A DNA stretch of 64,000 nt from Rhizoclosmatium globosum (GCA_002104985.1 MCGO01000008.1:682001-746000), one strand, 5' to 3'; shown: positions 38,030 through 51,142, counted from the first letter of the stretch. Translations and numbers: made by a program. Notes: generated from the letters alone by a model not told the origin.

Positions 38030-39227
38030 ATGGCCACTCTCCACCAACTAACACCCCGAGTTGCCCGTCTAGCCGTCCCTCCCTCAGGTCCCCACCCAAT
38101 CGCCCCACTCTTCCACTGAACACTAACAACCAAACCCTCCAGGCCCGTACTCAAAACACGCATCCAACCTATACCTCATCGGCTCCCAATCCGCCAAAAC
38201 CCGCCTCTTAATCGACACCGGAAACGGACACCTCGACACATCGCCATCCCTAAAACAATTCACAATCAACCACGTCATCCTCACCCACGCCCACGGCGGC
38301 CACTCAAACGGTCTCCTCGCATTGAACATTGACCCGTCAACACCACTCTCGAAATTCAAATCAAAGGGCGATTCAGCACAGAACGTGCGGGATAAAGGAA
38401 AGACGGGGGATCTGCGGTTCGTCAAGAACGGGGACGTGATTGTGCTGAAGGAGAAGGATGGGGTTGATTCGACTTTGGAAGTGATTCATACGCCGGGTCA
38501 CTCTGGAGACTCTATCTCTCTCTGGCTGAAAGAGGAACAATGTCTCTTTTCGGGAGACGCCATCTCATCCACACCCTTCACTCCATCAACCACTGCAACC
38601 ACTGCAACCTCCACAACACCAACAATTTCAAATCCCTCCCACCAATTAATCGAAAACCTCTCCGACTATACCACAACTCTCAAAAGACTATCCTCCCTCG
38701 GCCCCCGAATCATCCTCCCCGGCCACGGAGACGTAATCACAAACGGCCTCGAATACATTGACACTGCCCAAACCGTCCTCTCGAAAACCTCAAAAACAAT
38801 CCTCACACTCATACAACACCATCACGCCATAAACGCCTTCCAAATCACGCAATACCTGCTCGTGAACGGGCTCTCCGCAAACACGCTTGATATCCCAAAG
38901 ACGAACGCTGGGGCGTATAATGTTGTGCTGGAGGGTACTGTGAAGCTGCATTTGTTGGAGTTGGAGAAACGGGGGCTTGTGAAACGCGTGTTTGCAGCAA
39001 AGGATGATACGCAGAATGTGTCGGAGGCGCAGAAGAATCAAAGGGGGCCTGGGGGCCTTACTTATAGTACGATTTTTGATGCGGTCAAGAGTAGTCGGCA
39101 GAGGGATTGGGCGGAGAAAAAAGAGTCGGATGGGGCGGATGTAACTGCTTTTCGTGTGAGGGAGCAAGTGCATCCAGCGCATTTGTGGATTGGTCTTTCC
39201 AATCAAGTTGGGTGGACTGCTGTTTGA
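38030..39227 (+). CDS. Metallo-beta-lactamase-fold hydrolase, LACTB2-like, altered metal motif
   Basis: Exon 1 (38030-38087) and exon 2 (38143-39227) are joined over a 55-nt intron in frame. Residues NLYLIGS, TRLLIDTGNG, the metal motif THAHGGHSNG, IHTPGHSGDS, LFSGDAI and LPGHGDVI follow the order of the glyoxalase-II/LACTB2 group. A winged-helix-like tail (AFQITQYLLVNG, LLELEKRGLVKR) is also as in LACTB2. LACTB2 is a mitochondrial single-strand endoribonuclease; other relatives hydrolyse thioesters. The usual H-x-H-x-D-H is here H-A-H-G-G-H, so the zinc-ligand aspartate is missing. Exon 2 also has a low-complexity Thr/Ser insert (38580-38640). It starts 32 bp from the divergent neighbour's ATG. 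Confidence 0.8.
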
Positions 39228-39520
39228 TCCAGTATCGCTCATAGAGTCACATGATTGACAATAAAACTGAACCTCTTTTCAATCACGTCAGAATCACATT
39301 CTCTTTCTTGATAATACGACCAAAAAAGAAGAAACAAAGACTATGGGAGCAAAAGAAAGAAATGATGATAAAGACTAACAACAACGAAAAAGGCCTTGCA
39401 CACCCACTTCAACATCGCCCCCACACAAACCAACACCTCACCAACACCCTACAATCAACAACCAATACACACCAACTCTAAATTTTTTAAAATGGAGGAG
39501 AAAAGTGAAGGCCGCCAGAT

Positions 39521-40570
<1,050 letters not shown>

Positions 40571-41261
40571 CTGTATAACAAACAGGATTAGGAGTGTGAA
40601 GTGTTTGCAATAGTGTGTAATTTAAGGCGAAGGGGTTAAACAGGGCAGCTTCCACCAGTCCAAATTGGGCACACCAATTCGACGACAACCACCGCCATCC
40701 ACGTGCGCGTGCGACCGACCCTCGAATCCCATCCAATTTAAGCCACTCGGCACTCTGTCTTCACGGGCAAGTTCCACGTCAGCGCCCGCTACTTTGAACT
40801 ACTTTTGACGGTGGCAACTGCGAGTCTTTGTCCCAATTCTGCCTCTTCTCGCGCTTTTCTCGCCGTTGATTCGAAGTTGGAAACATCGCTGTTTCGTTTG
40901 GGTGTTTGCATCGCTCGTTTGAGGTGGTTGGTTCGTTGGTTGGATCGTTGAATGCCGCACCTTCTTTGATGTCGTTGTCTGGGAGGAAAAATTCTGGAAG
41001 CCAAATGGAACAAGGGCCTTACTTTATTGTTTCTGCTTTTTAATTAAAGAACGTTATTCGTATGGAAGTAGATTAAGTTGAACGTGTAGCTTGTCTGGAT
41101 TATGATTGTCCTTCGTCATTATCTGTAGTCATCATTGTTTACCTTTTTTGCTTACTGAATCCTGATGATTCTCTTTGCGCTATTTACTTTATCCTTCCCA
41201 CCGAATACATTTGTTGTTAGCGAGATAAAAAGGGAATAAATCTCTTTTTCGAATCGCAGTG
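40571..41261. other. Intergenic region between divergent Rab and ING genes
   Basis: This is the shared upstream region of two divergent genes. A 74-codon frame on the minus strand (41013-40789) has an Arg-rich start and an acidic/Lys-rich end (NFESTARKAREEAELGQ). It could be a small protein, but nothing supports expression. No RNA gene or repeat was recognised. Confidence 0.35.
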
Positions 41262-42417
41262 ATGGCCACTCAACCCCAGCCAACCATCAACTCGATGGCC
41301 TTCCTCGAGGTACCTACTTCCCCGCTATCAGCCAACAACTTAGACTATTCAGTCTCTATTCGAGCATTTGTATGCATTTAAACTAAAACATCTCAATCCA
41401 ACCAGGACTACCTCGACAGTAAATACACTTCCCTACACAGAACAAACAGCCCAGAACTCTAACGCCCGAAACAATTAAACAGCAATTGAAGCCCTCCCAC
41501 TCGAACTCAGCAGAAACTTTACTCTGGCAAGTACCCTCTCCCACCAACCCAACTCTGAACTAACCACACAACCCACCCTCACTCAAACATCAGATGAGAG
41601 AACTCGGTGGCATGGCAGAAGGTACCTCCCCGTCAACTTCAGCTGAACCCTCACTGATCTGACTCACTTCAAAAACAGATGTTGAGAAGACAATCCAATC
41701 CGAAACAGAAGGCGTTGTCGACACTCTAAAAGCTCTGAGCACGCCAGAGGAACGAACGGCTAAGATTGTTGCCTTGACGACTCTATTTAAGGAATACTTG
41801 AAGCATGGGGAGGATAAGGTGGCTCTGGCTGTGCAGACTTACGATATGGTTGGCGATTCCACCATTACGAATCCAATATAATACTGACATAATGTAAAGG
41901 TGGATCGTCATATTCGTCGATTGGATGATGATTTGGCAAAGTATGAGGACGGTGAGACTTTTCGTCTATCTCAACTGAAACACGCGACTAATTGTTCTTG
42001 GATGAAGAACAAATGACTGGACCCAGATCACACCAACAATATTATACTCCAACCATCGCGAACGACCTCCTAACACGTAAGTTGTATTCACCCAAAGACT
42101 CCCATACTCCCCACACTAACCCCGTTCCTCCCCTCATAGGCCCCACAAACACCGGCACACCCAACAAGCGTGAGTCGTTTCTCTTCATTCAACACCAAAA
42201 AATACCCAGCCATTCTCAACAGGCCCCAAACCAAACAAACCATCTACACCACAACCAGAAACAATCCCATCCTCCAGCCTTGGCCTGAAACGAGAAAACA
42301 AACGTGTCCCCGCGTCAGGAGGCAATGCAGGTGGAAACACGGGGGGAAGTGGTGTGAGTGGTTCGTCGGGTTCTGCAAACCAGAAGAAACCAAGTGTGAA
42401 CAAAACGTACGGTTTAT

Positions 42418-42448
<31 letters not shown>

Positions 42449-42915
42449 GCCCCACTTTTGTTTTTTGGAGAAGAAGGGCTGACTTGATGGTGAATGTTAG
42501 GGTCGAGTCGCCTGTGATGGCCTTGAAGTCGCCTGATGATTTGCCTATTGATCCGAATGAGCCACGATACTGTATTTGTAATCAGCATTCGTATGGTGAT
42601 ATGATTGGGGTGAGAAACTTGATATTGCATTTCTTTGATCTAACTGCTGCTGCTTTTGATTGTTTAGTGTGATAATTCTGATGTGAGTTGTTGGTTTGCG
42701 AATTTATTGCAAGTAACTAATTTTATGACTTTATAGTGTGAGATTGAGTGGTTCCATTATGGTTGTGTTGGGTTGACGGAGAAAGTTGAGGGTTCTTGGT
42801 TCTGTCCTCAATGTCGTGACCGTGCAAACAAAAAGACCAAGGTACGTTCTTAAATCGTGTGGTTTTGATGTCTATTGTAACTGACTTTGTTTGGATTTGA
42901 TAGAGACGAATGTAG
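41262..42915 (+). CDS. ING-family PHD-finger protein (ING4/5-like)
   Basis: It is split into about eleven small exons. The N-terminal ING domain reads [42 protein letters not shown], exactly the family arrangement. A disordered linker of short exons follows (41990-42410), and the C terminus is a complete PHD finger, [43 protein letters not shown], which in this family reads H3K4 trimethylation. ING proteins are subunits of histone acetyltransferase or deacetylase complexes. The 13-nt exon near 41407-41419 encodes only DYLD. The intron at 41527-41593 starts GCAAGT, so it is a GC-AG intron. A tract of 29 C lies in a later intron. The last exon (42904-42915) encodes just RRM and the stop. Confidence 0.88.
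42418..42446. repeat. Uninterrupted tract of 29 cytosines
   Basis: A homopolymer of 29 C, followed by AAGCCCC, lies in an intron of the ING gene just before the PHD exons. Read on the other strand it is a G tract able to form G-quadruplex structures. Its true length is uncertain, since homopolymers elsewhere in this window appear miscounted. Confidence 0.9.
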
Positions 42916-43016
42916 TCATATTTAATTTTGTTTGTACGTGCTCAATAAAGCTCAGGAGCTTGCTTATCTTACTTACGTCCTTTTATTTACGGCTGTTGAT
43001 ACTATCTTCACGTGTA

Positions 43017-44433
43017 TTATATGAAAAGAAAGAAGAAGGGAATCAAAGAATATTCTCGTCTCCATCCTTGGGAAGTTGGTTTCACTGACGCGGCACCAGC
43101 AAATCTATTAAATGAAACCGTTCCATTCGCAGAAGTGGTGGTAGTAGTTGTAGTAGTCGTAGTTGTGCTTGAAGTTGTAACAACTCCAGTAAATGGTAAA
43201 GCCTCAGAGTATCCTAAATAAGACTATTCAGTCTATTATCTGCATTAATTATTGATTTAGTATCAAACCAGTTGGACAATTTGTCGCCATCGTCCCAAAA
43301 CTCGGCGGAATTGGAGTATACTTTCCCGTCAACTCATCAAACGATTTCAAGCTATCACTCTGATACGTATCATCTTCCGCAATACTAATAGAATACGAGC
43401 TATCCATGCGTTGTTAGCTGTTGTTGCACATAACCCACAACAATGACAACACTCAACTAATAAAACCCAGAATACGTAACATCCTTCTCCGTATCATTCA
43501 CAACATCCATAATCGCAGACCCAATCGCAATTCCATTACTCCCATAAACTTGCGCCGCATTATTCGTCCGCACAGAAGCATTCGAAACCGTCGCACCAGG
43601 ATTAATCACCCAAAGTCCGCATAATACACCTGAATCCCACTTCACCCCCAGTGTTAATCAACCCATCTTTCCCTGAACCTACAAAACAACCATACCTATA
43701 CCACGCACTCTTAACTCCAGGCAACCCCGCCCCGGAATTCCCATTCAAATCCGGCCACGACGCGGAAATCGTCACGACGCCTGATGTCGCGCCTGGACTC
43801 GCGTCTGTGAACCAGCTCCCGGGCGTTACGATCGGCCAATTGACAATGGTTCCTGTGCTTACGGGGGGATACAGTTTCGAAAGGCTGATTGAGTCGTTGA
43901 ACTTGGAGGGGGGGAAATAGAGGTTAGTAAGGGGAGGGGGTGGGGGGGTTTTAAATGAAGTTTAGGATGGGGGGAGAGTGGAGGTACTCAACGTAATTGT
44001 ATGGGATATTTGGATCCACGACGGAGATATGAACACTCAACGCGTCGGTATACCCCGTTAAACACGGAAGATTCAGGACAATCGGAGAACCCGCTGCTGT
44101 TCCGTTTGGATACTGTTGGACCAGGACAGTGTTTGTGAATACGGTTGGGGGTAATGCTGTGGTGGAAACGGGGGAACGTTGTCCCATGTTCCAGCACCAT
44201 GATCGACGGTCTTTGTTCCAGATTTGTTGGGATATGTAGTGGATTGCGTTACCGCCTGTATAGTCAAAGAGGGGTTCACAGGCTGGAAGGGGTTTAGTTG
44301 CAACCTTTGGCATATTATAGTAAAGGGGGCTTACTTCTATGAGATGAGGAAGAAAACGAACGACGTAAGAGTTAGTATACTGTGTAAGGTGTTGCAAGAG
44401 TCGAATGTCACTCACGGAACTCCCATGTCGATT
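43017..44433 (-). CDS. Putative secreted or GPI-anchored protein with poly-Thr tail
   Basis: I do not recognise the family. Coding segments at about 44330-43980, 43920-43640, 43600-43457 and 43400-43017 can be linked by short introns. The first contains ACEPLFDYTGGNAIHYISQQIW and NKDRRSWCWN; the second contains NWPIVTPGSWF and SASWPDLNGNSG. The last has NCPTGL, a run of some twelve Thr/Ser (near 43140), then NGTVSFNRFAGAAS and a short hydrophobic end SLIPFFFLFI, as in wall-anchored proteins. Potential N-glycosylation sites (NGT, NAS) are frequent. The first exon may be the ATG near 44433 followed by a GTGAGT donor. It could be an extracellular lectin-like or adhesion protein, but that is a guess. 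Confidence 0.45.
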
Positions 44434-44504
44434 TCTGAGAAGGATTTACAAAAACAGAATACGATCGCGTTTCTTCTTTATTTCCAACTCAAGTTTTTAG
44501 TAAT

Positions 44505-46654
44505 CTATTCTTTTTTCGTATCCAAACTTTGACGGACGGGACTTTGCTGTCGCCTTTGGTCCAAGCTGGCGCCTCGACTCTGTTGTTTCTCCTCCAATGG
44601 TTGTTCAACAAGAGCGTTGGCCTGGTCCACCACAGGCTCCACTGATTTTGTCTGTTCAGAATTAACAGCCTCTTCCACACCCGCATTCACAGCACTCTCA
44701 GCAACAACAGCAGCAGCTTTATCCTCCTCCGCTTTCAAGGCAGCAGCAACAGCAGCAGCCGCAGCCGCCTTCTGCCTCTTCTCCTCCAAAACAACCTTCA
44801 TCTCCCACCTCTTCACAACAGCAACATACTTCCCAAGCCCCTCCAAAACCTCTCCTCCCCTCCTCCCAAAAGGCCCGCGCCAGAACTTCCCCCCATCAAA
44901 TGAACCTCAAACCCATCCCAAATACTCGGCACAAGCACCTCTACAAACAGCTTGCAAGCACTACAGAAATCCCTGTACCGCTGCGACTCCTCCACTTCAG
45001 CTTCCGTGCCCCCCACTTCGGACTCAATCGCAGTTGCAGCGTTTTGCAACACCGCCACGACTTTTGAAATGTGTCCTGAAATAACGAGACGCAGGCGCGG
45101 GGCAAGAGCCGTTGCAGGAACAACGCGAAGAGCGTTGTAACAAGTGTAAAACACGTTCAGGAGGTGGGCGAGGGGTGGGTATGCAAGTAACTGCTGTGGA
45201 GGGGAAATAATGTTCGCGGCAGATGCAGCGCTGCTTGGTGGGAACGAGTTTTGTCGGGAGGGTACTGTGGTCGAGGAGGCTGTGAACTGTTTCATGTAGA
45301 TTCCTTGAGCGACTGGGGTTGTTGTTGAGAGCCAGTTGTGGAATCCTGCACAGCCTTCGTCGAGGAGGGTTGTTGCGATGCGTTCTGTTGCGGTGAGGAA
45401 GGGGTCAGTTGTGAGGATACGGAAATCGACGCCGACGCGGCCGAGGGAGAGGCCGTAATACATCGTTTGGGTAAGCAGGGAGGAAAGTGATTGGGTGTCG
45501 TGGATGTGGGGTAGAGATTGAGTGAGGGCTTCAAGGAAGAGGTTGACGGTTTGTGTCACGTACGAGGAGAGAATTGTGGAAGTTGCGAGAGCAGATGTTT
45601 GGGGATGGTAGATGGCTGGGGTTGTAGCAGTTTGAGAGTTGTGATGGAGGGAGTTGGAGTGAAGTAATGTTGATGTGGACGAAGGGAGGTTTGAGTCAGC
45701 GAAAATAGCCTTATACTGAGTGATGATATCGAAAAAGTGTTCGCGAGATACTTCAATGTACTTTTTCACATGCTCAGATGGGTCAGTTTCGCGAATTTCA
45801 GACAGCAGTTGGCGAAAGAAGGCGTCTTTCTGCTGCAGAAAGACGAGACGAAGTTCTGTTTCCGGAAAGACTTCCATTCGTCTAAGATAACCAATAACAC
45901 GAATACATTGAGGCAGTTTCGCGTTTGATTTCAATGTTGCGACCAACTGGGCCAGCATCAGCGTAGTTGACGTTGAGACTTGAGAAGAAATCGACTGAAC
46001 TGCAGCAGAAGATGGATGGCGGAGGGTCTAATTGGATGCGATTAGTTGAAGCGGAGAACGGGGTGTCCAGTGTACCAAACGAGAGACAAATGCAGCCAGA
46101 TCAAGGGCATCCTCATAGGCACCCGCGCGCACAAAGGCATCAAAGAGGGAAGGGATACCAAGTAGATCGATTATTTGGTCGTAGTTGTTTCTGAGGATGC
46201 GTTCCTTGTCCTTCTGCGACTGATCGATTGGCTGTGGTTTTCGGGGATAGTTTTAAAAGGGACATCAACAACAAAGAAACAAACAAACGCACATCCAACT
46301 TCAGGTTCAGCGACAGAGCCTCCGCTTTCAAGGCAAGGCCGTCGAGCGAAGCGGCAACGGCATCGGCCCGCACGGCCAAGTCTCTTTGGCACGCATTCGC
46401 AGCGAGAAAGGACCGGTGCTCGGCGGCCGCGAGTCCGGACAGCGCCGCGTCGATGCCGCGTTGCTCGGCCGCTGAATTGGTTGGTTTGGTTGGTTGGTTG
46501 TTTTGGTGGGTGGGTGGTTTTAATGCATTGAGTAAACAACAAAACATCACTCACCAAGTGCCGATGGAAGCGCCTTCAACTGCGGAAGGCCCATGTCAAG
46601 GAGCAGTGCGGCAAGGCCCTTGGTGTCCGTGGGCGATGTTGCGGTTTGAACCAT
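44505..46654 (-). CDS. COG8: COG8 (Dor1) subunit of the conserved oligomeric Golgi complex
   Basis: The N-terminal exon MVQTATSPTDTKGLAALLLD is followed by an intron (46551-46470) and by LAANACQRDLAVRADAVAASLDGLA, the helical start of the subunit. The long exon (45958-44860) contains the diagnostic IRVIGYLRRMEVF, ELRLVFLQQKDAFFRQLL, HVKKYIEVSREHFFDIITQYKAIF and VDFRIL segments. COG tethers retrograde vesicles to the Golgi and is needed for correct glycosylation, which fits the glycosyltransferase genes nearby in function if not in operon. One frame change near 44860, in a G-rich stretch, is solved by one added base and links to an Ala/Glu-rich tail ending at 44505. The central region is poorly conserved and low in complexity. 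Confidence 0.8.
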
Positions 46655-46760
46655 TTGAGGGTGAGAAACTTTTAAAGTTGGACAAAAGAACAAGAAATAA
46701 ATAACACATGAAGAAAAAAATCAATAGAGATTTATTGCTATCACTCTCGACCAACTCAAT

Positions 46761-47907
46761 TTACTGAGAAGCCGCCAAGTAGCGCTCAGAGACATCCTTC
46801 CAGTTGACAACGTTCCAGATGTTCTTCAAGTAGTCGGGGCGGACGTTCTTGTACTGCAAGTAGTACGCGTGCTCCCACACATCAATACCCAACAATGGAA
46901 CACGGTGTCCCAAAATTGGGTCCTGGTTGCTGGTCGTAGCAATCTCAAGGCTCTTGGTGGTCTTGTTGTAAACCAACCATCCCCATCCGGATCCTAGAAG
47001 GCAATTTTCAGTATATTGTTATTATTTGTGTCAGTGGATCCTTACCCTGAACGGCAGCAGCCTGTCCGTTGAAGTTGGTGATGAAGGAATCAAGACTTCC
47101 AAACTGCTTGGTCAAGGCAGCCTGCAAAGCCCCCTTCTGCAAGTCACCTCCTCCCTGGCTCTGTGGAGCCAAGTTCTTCCAGAAGATGGTGTGGTTGACG
47201 TGCCCTGATTGAAATGAACACAAATTAGTTCATAAATACTCTCAGAAGAGGAAAAGACGAATTTAAGTAATTGAATTATGCCTGATGATCCCTTCAACTC
47301 ATGCAGTTTGAGGACATCACGCAATCTACACGCGCACACACACAGAGAAAACAACCTTCATCCTCCATCAACACGAAAACTCACCTCCGTAGTTGAAGTT
47401 GATGGCACTGTTCAAAGCCAAAACAGCAGCAGCATCCTTCTTGTGCACAGCCTCCTCGAGCTTCTCAATCGCAATGTTGAGGTTGTTGACGTACGTCTGG
47501 TGGTGCTTGGCGTGGTGGATTTCCATGATCTGGGCTATAATATTTAATTGAGTTAGATTGTTGTTGGTATTTGGATGAGAAGGGTGTGGGTTTGTGGGTT
47601 TAGATCGCATCGAGAGGAGTGTGAGACATGATCTACATCCTCCAGCACATGCACCACGAGATCGGGTCCGTCCTTCTGAGTAAAAGAACGCGAATGTATT
47701 TACCAGAGATGAATGGCTCCAACTAAGACAAAGTACGAATGATTAATTTGAAATCGACAGGCACACCCAACACAAAGAGAGGAAACTCACGGCGCCTGGG
47801 GCAAAGGACAAGTCTGGAAGAGAGAACTTGGACACTCCGCCAGTGGCAGCAGCAGCAGCGAATCCGCGGGTGAGACGGGGAGTGGTGAGAGCGAGACGGG
47901 TGAGCAT
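46761..47907 (-). CDS. SOD2: Mitochondrial manganese superoxide dismutase
   Basis: A Thr/Arg/Ala-rich targeting sequence ([20 protein letters not shown]) precedes [19 protein letters not shown]. After an intron, [19 protein letters not shown] carries the first metal ligand, and [14 protein letters not shown] the second. [10 protein letters not shown] and the C-terminal [13 protein letters not shown] supply the Asp and His ligands. The GGG following LAPQSQ and the DVWEHAYY form fit the Mn type. It converts superoxide to hydrogen peroxide in the mitochondrial matrix. Four introns are placed near 47789-47731, 47700-47535, 47384-47206 and 47046-46994; the third is longer than usual. There are no frame problems. 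The stop TAA is at 46761-46763. Confidence 0.92.
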
Positions 47908-48047
47908 TTTTGAAGGTTGCTTTTTCTCTGATCAACCAACACGTTCTATTGAGCTTACAGAGAAGATGAAGAGTAACTAGGACAGAATTAGCATCCGAGA
48001 TTCCGCGTTCATCTTTATTCTTCAATTCATCCACTATGCACCACAAC

Positions 48048-49397
48048 TTAGATAATCTTTTTGGAAACAAGGAACTGCTTCAAGTATCGAGTTTGGAGGT
48101 ATCCAACCAAAACTGTGGATTCATTCCAGGTTAGAATATAACACTCCAAAACACGGGATGAACAAGCACGAGTAAGAACTCACCCAACACAAAGATTTGA
48201 AGAAGTGTCCAACGAACCACTTTTCCGTTAATGCTTTCACTAAAGTCTCTGAACTCGGCTTCACGATCCTATTCACATGTATAATTGAGTTGGACTGCTG
48301 TTTTTGATGAAAGGTAGAGAATAGAAAGCACTTACACGCTGGTACTTTTGCTCGTTCAAGATATTGTTGACAACATATTTCAAGGATCGCACGCGGACAG
48401 AGAGGTCTACGTGAGTATTTCATTCAGAATCAAAGATTGTTAGAGAACAACAAACTATTACCATCAACAGTTTGTTTCGCGGCTGTTCCATCTGCGTGAG
48501 CAACTTCACCAAACAGGAGGTCGAATTCCATTTTCTGAAGGGTTTAGGGACACCTCGTTAGTATTCGACAAGGTGAACGGGGGGAAACGATTGAAATGGA
48601 CGTACGGTTTTCGAGTGAGAGAACCATCCATCTTGACCACCGTTAGCAGTCCTATAATTTGAGACCGTTTAGTGGAAATGAACTGTTGGTTGTGGCCAGT
48701 CCCGTGCAAGATTCCGCCAACAGCTCTCCAGACTACTTCAAGCAAGAAACCATCTACCAAACGTCCATCTATACTTCCCCCCCAATTTTGCCGTCGGTTT
48801 CAAAACTCCTGTAGCATGTCACGTCCTTCCAACCAGCCCCAAAACCCTGTCTCAGTCCAACAACGTCTCAAGTCTCCGAGAACCTCCCCATCCTCCCTTA
48901 ACAAAGGCATCCAATCGAATCCAAACTTCCACACCCCTCTAAAGACTACTTGAACACTCACACGCAAATCAAATGCTCTCCAAAGTCAGTTGACGTGAAA
49001 GTGAATTTCCCCTTCGCAGCGCCTTTCTGGTTCAAGATCCTGTGCTTCAATACGACAGACTAATGAAGGGTAGCGACCCCCCGGGGGGTTAACGTTTTAT
49101 TTTTCCTATATGGGGAGTTAAAACACACCTCGACAGTGATGAGGACAATCTGCTGTGCATTGTCCTGGTACTTCATGAGAGTTGGGTTCCATTCGGTTGC
49201 AGCGTATTTCCCTGTTTCGGTGGTTTTTGAGTGAATCAATAAAGAGTTAAAGGGATTGGGGGTGGTGACGAACCAAGAACTGTTGTGTCCTTGGGGAGCT
49301 CTTCGATGAAGCATTTCTGTTCTGTGCCTTCGAGGATGAAGTGGAGTCCGTGGACGAGGGTTGTGAGGAGGGCGAGGAGTGGTAGGCGAAGGAGCAT
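48048..49397 (-). CDS. p24/TMED family cargo receptor (Erp/emp24) with dilysine tail
   Basis: A signal peptide (MLLRLPLLALLTTLVHG) is followed by LHFILEGTEQKCFIEELPKDTTVLG, the GOLD-domain start with its first Cys. Further exons give KYAATEW, QQIVLITVE, FTFTSTDFGEHLICV with the second Cys, KMEFDLLFGEVAHA, a short coiled coil (LKYVVNNILNEQKYQRDREAEFRD) and a TM helix (LLQIFVLVLVG). The chain ends FLVSKKII, a KKXX-type COPI retrieval signal. p24 proteins sort GPI-anchored and other cargo between ER and Golgi, matching the GPI-type proteins in this window. About seven introns of 45-70 nt split the gene. In-frame Met codons exist at 49430 and 49397; the latter starts the signal peptide directly. 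Confidence 0.86.
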
Positions 49398-49683
49398 CGT
49401 TTGGTGTTTTGGTGGGGAGAAAATAGACAAAAGGGATGTAGAACAAGGATAACGGACTACATGAAATACAATACAATTGAGACAGAGGGGCCAAACGTAG
49501 CGTCTTATGTGAATTAGACTTTACGTGTTGACTTGGCGTAGCTTCTCATTTACCTCTAACTCATACTATCGGAGATGTCTACTGCAAATGTCCGTAAGCT
49601 TTATCATGTATTAAATAAAAATACTTGGTTCTTTTTAACATGTTCAAGCCTTTTTCTTTTAAGAACCTTCAATTGCCGAAACG

Positions 49684-51142
49684 ATGTGGAGCAACATCCT
49701 ACTCTTTGCCTCACCACGGTCTGACACGCATCGCTACTTTTCCCGCATGCCTCAGTCACCCTTGCCAACCCACCTTATCTGGCAAATCGCACATTCATGC
49801 CCTCTTCCAATTTACTTAGTAATGGCTGGCCTCTTTCTACTTTACCGCATCATCCGAACACTTTTCGCAATCGCTCTTAATATTCCTGGCCCAAGACCTT
49901 CTTGGTCTATATCCACTCGATTAGTCCACACTGTCATGAAAGCATCCACAGAAGCAATCCCTCCACAAGCTCGACATTCATATACCCTGAGCCGCTTCGT
50001 TACTGCCATTCCTGCACCGGCTTGGATGGCAAAAGCGCATGTAGAAGCCGTTGAGATTTCTGTAGAGGATGATGAATTGTGGAACAAGGTTTGGAAGTAT
50101 GTGTTCTGGAGTTAGCGAACAAGATCCTCTTGTGGACGCTGGGCTCAGAAGAAGTATCCATGCCGAATGGGTTATACATTGGAATGTCAAACCCAAGATG
50201 AAAGAAGACAGCTGTGTCACTCTTTATTTGCATGGAGGGTTGGTACATTCTTGGCGTGGTTAACCTGACTTGCTGATACAAACCCCTTCCAGAGCCCATA
50301 TGATTGGATCACCAGGTTCCCACCGCGACCTCATTTCATCTCTAAGTAAATCCGTCAACGGTCCTGTCCTAGCAATCGACTACAAGAAATCTCCTGACGC
50401 AATGTTCCCAGTTGCAATCTTCGAAGCCATTCAAGCCTACCGCAACCTTCTCACCGAGAATCCCTCATGCATATACCCTACATCATCAAAATTTTTCATA
50501 AATCCTAATTCACCATACAAATTCAAGCCGTCCCAAATCGTCGTCATGGGCGACTCCTCCGGTGGCTGTCTTACCCTCCAAACATTACTCCTAATCGCAG
50601 ACCTCGGCCTCCCAACCCCAAAATGTGCCGTCCTTATGAGTCCTCAAACCGACATGCTCATGTCCAGCGAAACAATGACGAGCAACTGGGACAGCGACAT
50701 CCTATGCTTTGATCGCGTTGGATACGTGTTTGGAAAGATTGCGTATGCTGGGGAACGGTTCTCACCTGTACATCCGGTCGTCTCGCCCTGCTACCAAACG
50801 GATTTCAGAGGCTTACCGCCGGTTTTGATACAAGTCGGGGATGCTGAAGTCCTTCTAGGTGATACCAAACGACTGTTCGAAGGAATGAGGCGGTATGGAG
50901 GGGTAGATGTTGAAATGCAAGTTTGGAAAGATTGTTTTCACGTTTGGCATGCGTTTGCTGGGTTCATTGGAGATGCTGCTCATGAGGCGATCAATGAGGT
51001 TGGTGAGTTTGTCAGGAGAGTTGAGGGGTTCATTGAATGCAGAAATGACGACCGAAGTACCAAGTTTGTGACTTTAAGAAATGGCGGAAAAGTGATCAAG
51101 GTGGAGGGAAAGAGGAGGAAACGACGTGTAGGAAAATCATAA
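49684..51142 (+). CDS. Membrane-anchored alpha/beta hydrolase (HSL/AADAC-like esterase), copy 1
   Basis: The N-terminal part has FASPRS, then one TM helix (LVMAGLFLLYRIIRTLFAIAL) and NIPGPRPSW, shared with the two copies downstream. The catalytic half has LYLHGG (oxyanion hole), an intron (about 50239-50291), then GSPGSHRDLISSLSKS, the nucleophile GDSSGGCLTLQ near 50550, VLIQVGDAEVLLGD (acid) and WKDCFHVWHAF (His). The layout is that of hormone-sensitive-lipase-type carboxylesterases; substrates are unknown, probably short acyl esters or lipids. One frame change near 50100 needs either one base removed or two added, unlike most other breaks in this window. It is on the opposite strand from copies 2 and 3. 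Confidence 0.78.

Noticed and set aside
40789..41013. A 74-codon minus-strand frame between the Rab and ING genes
   Set aside because: It has no family resemblance, no clear start context and no neighbour support, so it is mentioned only in the intergenic entry.
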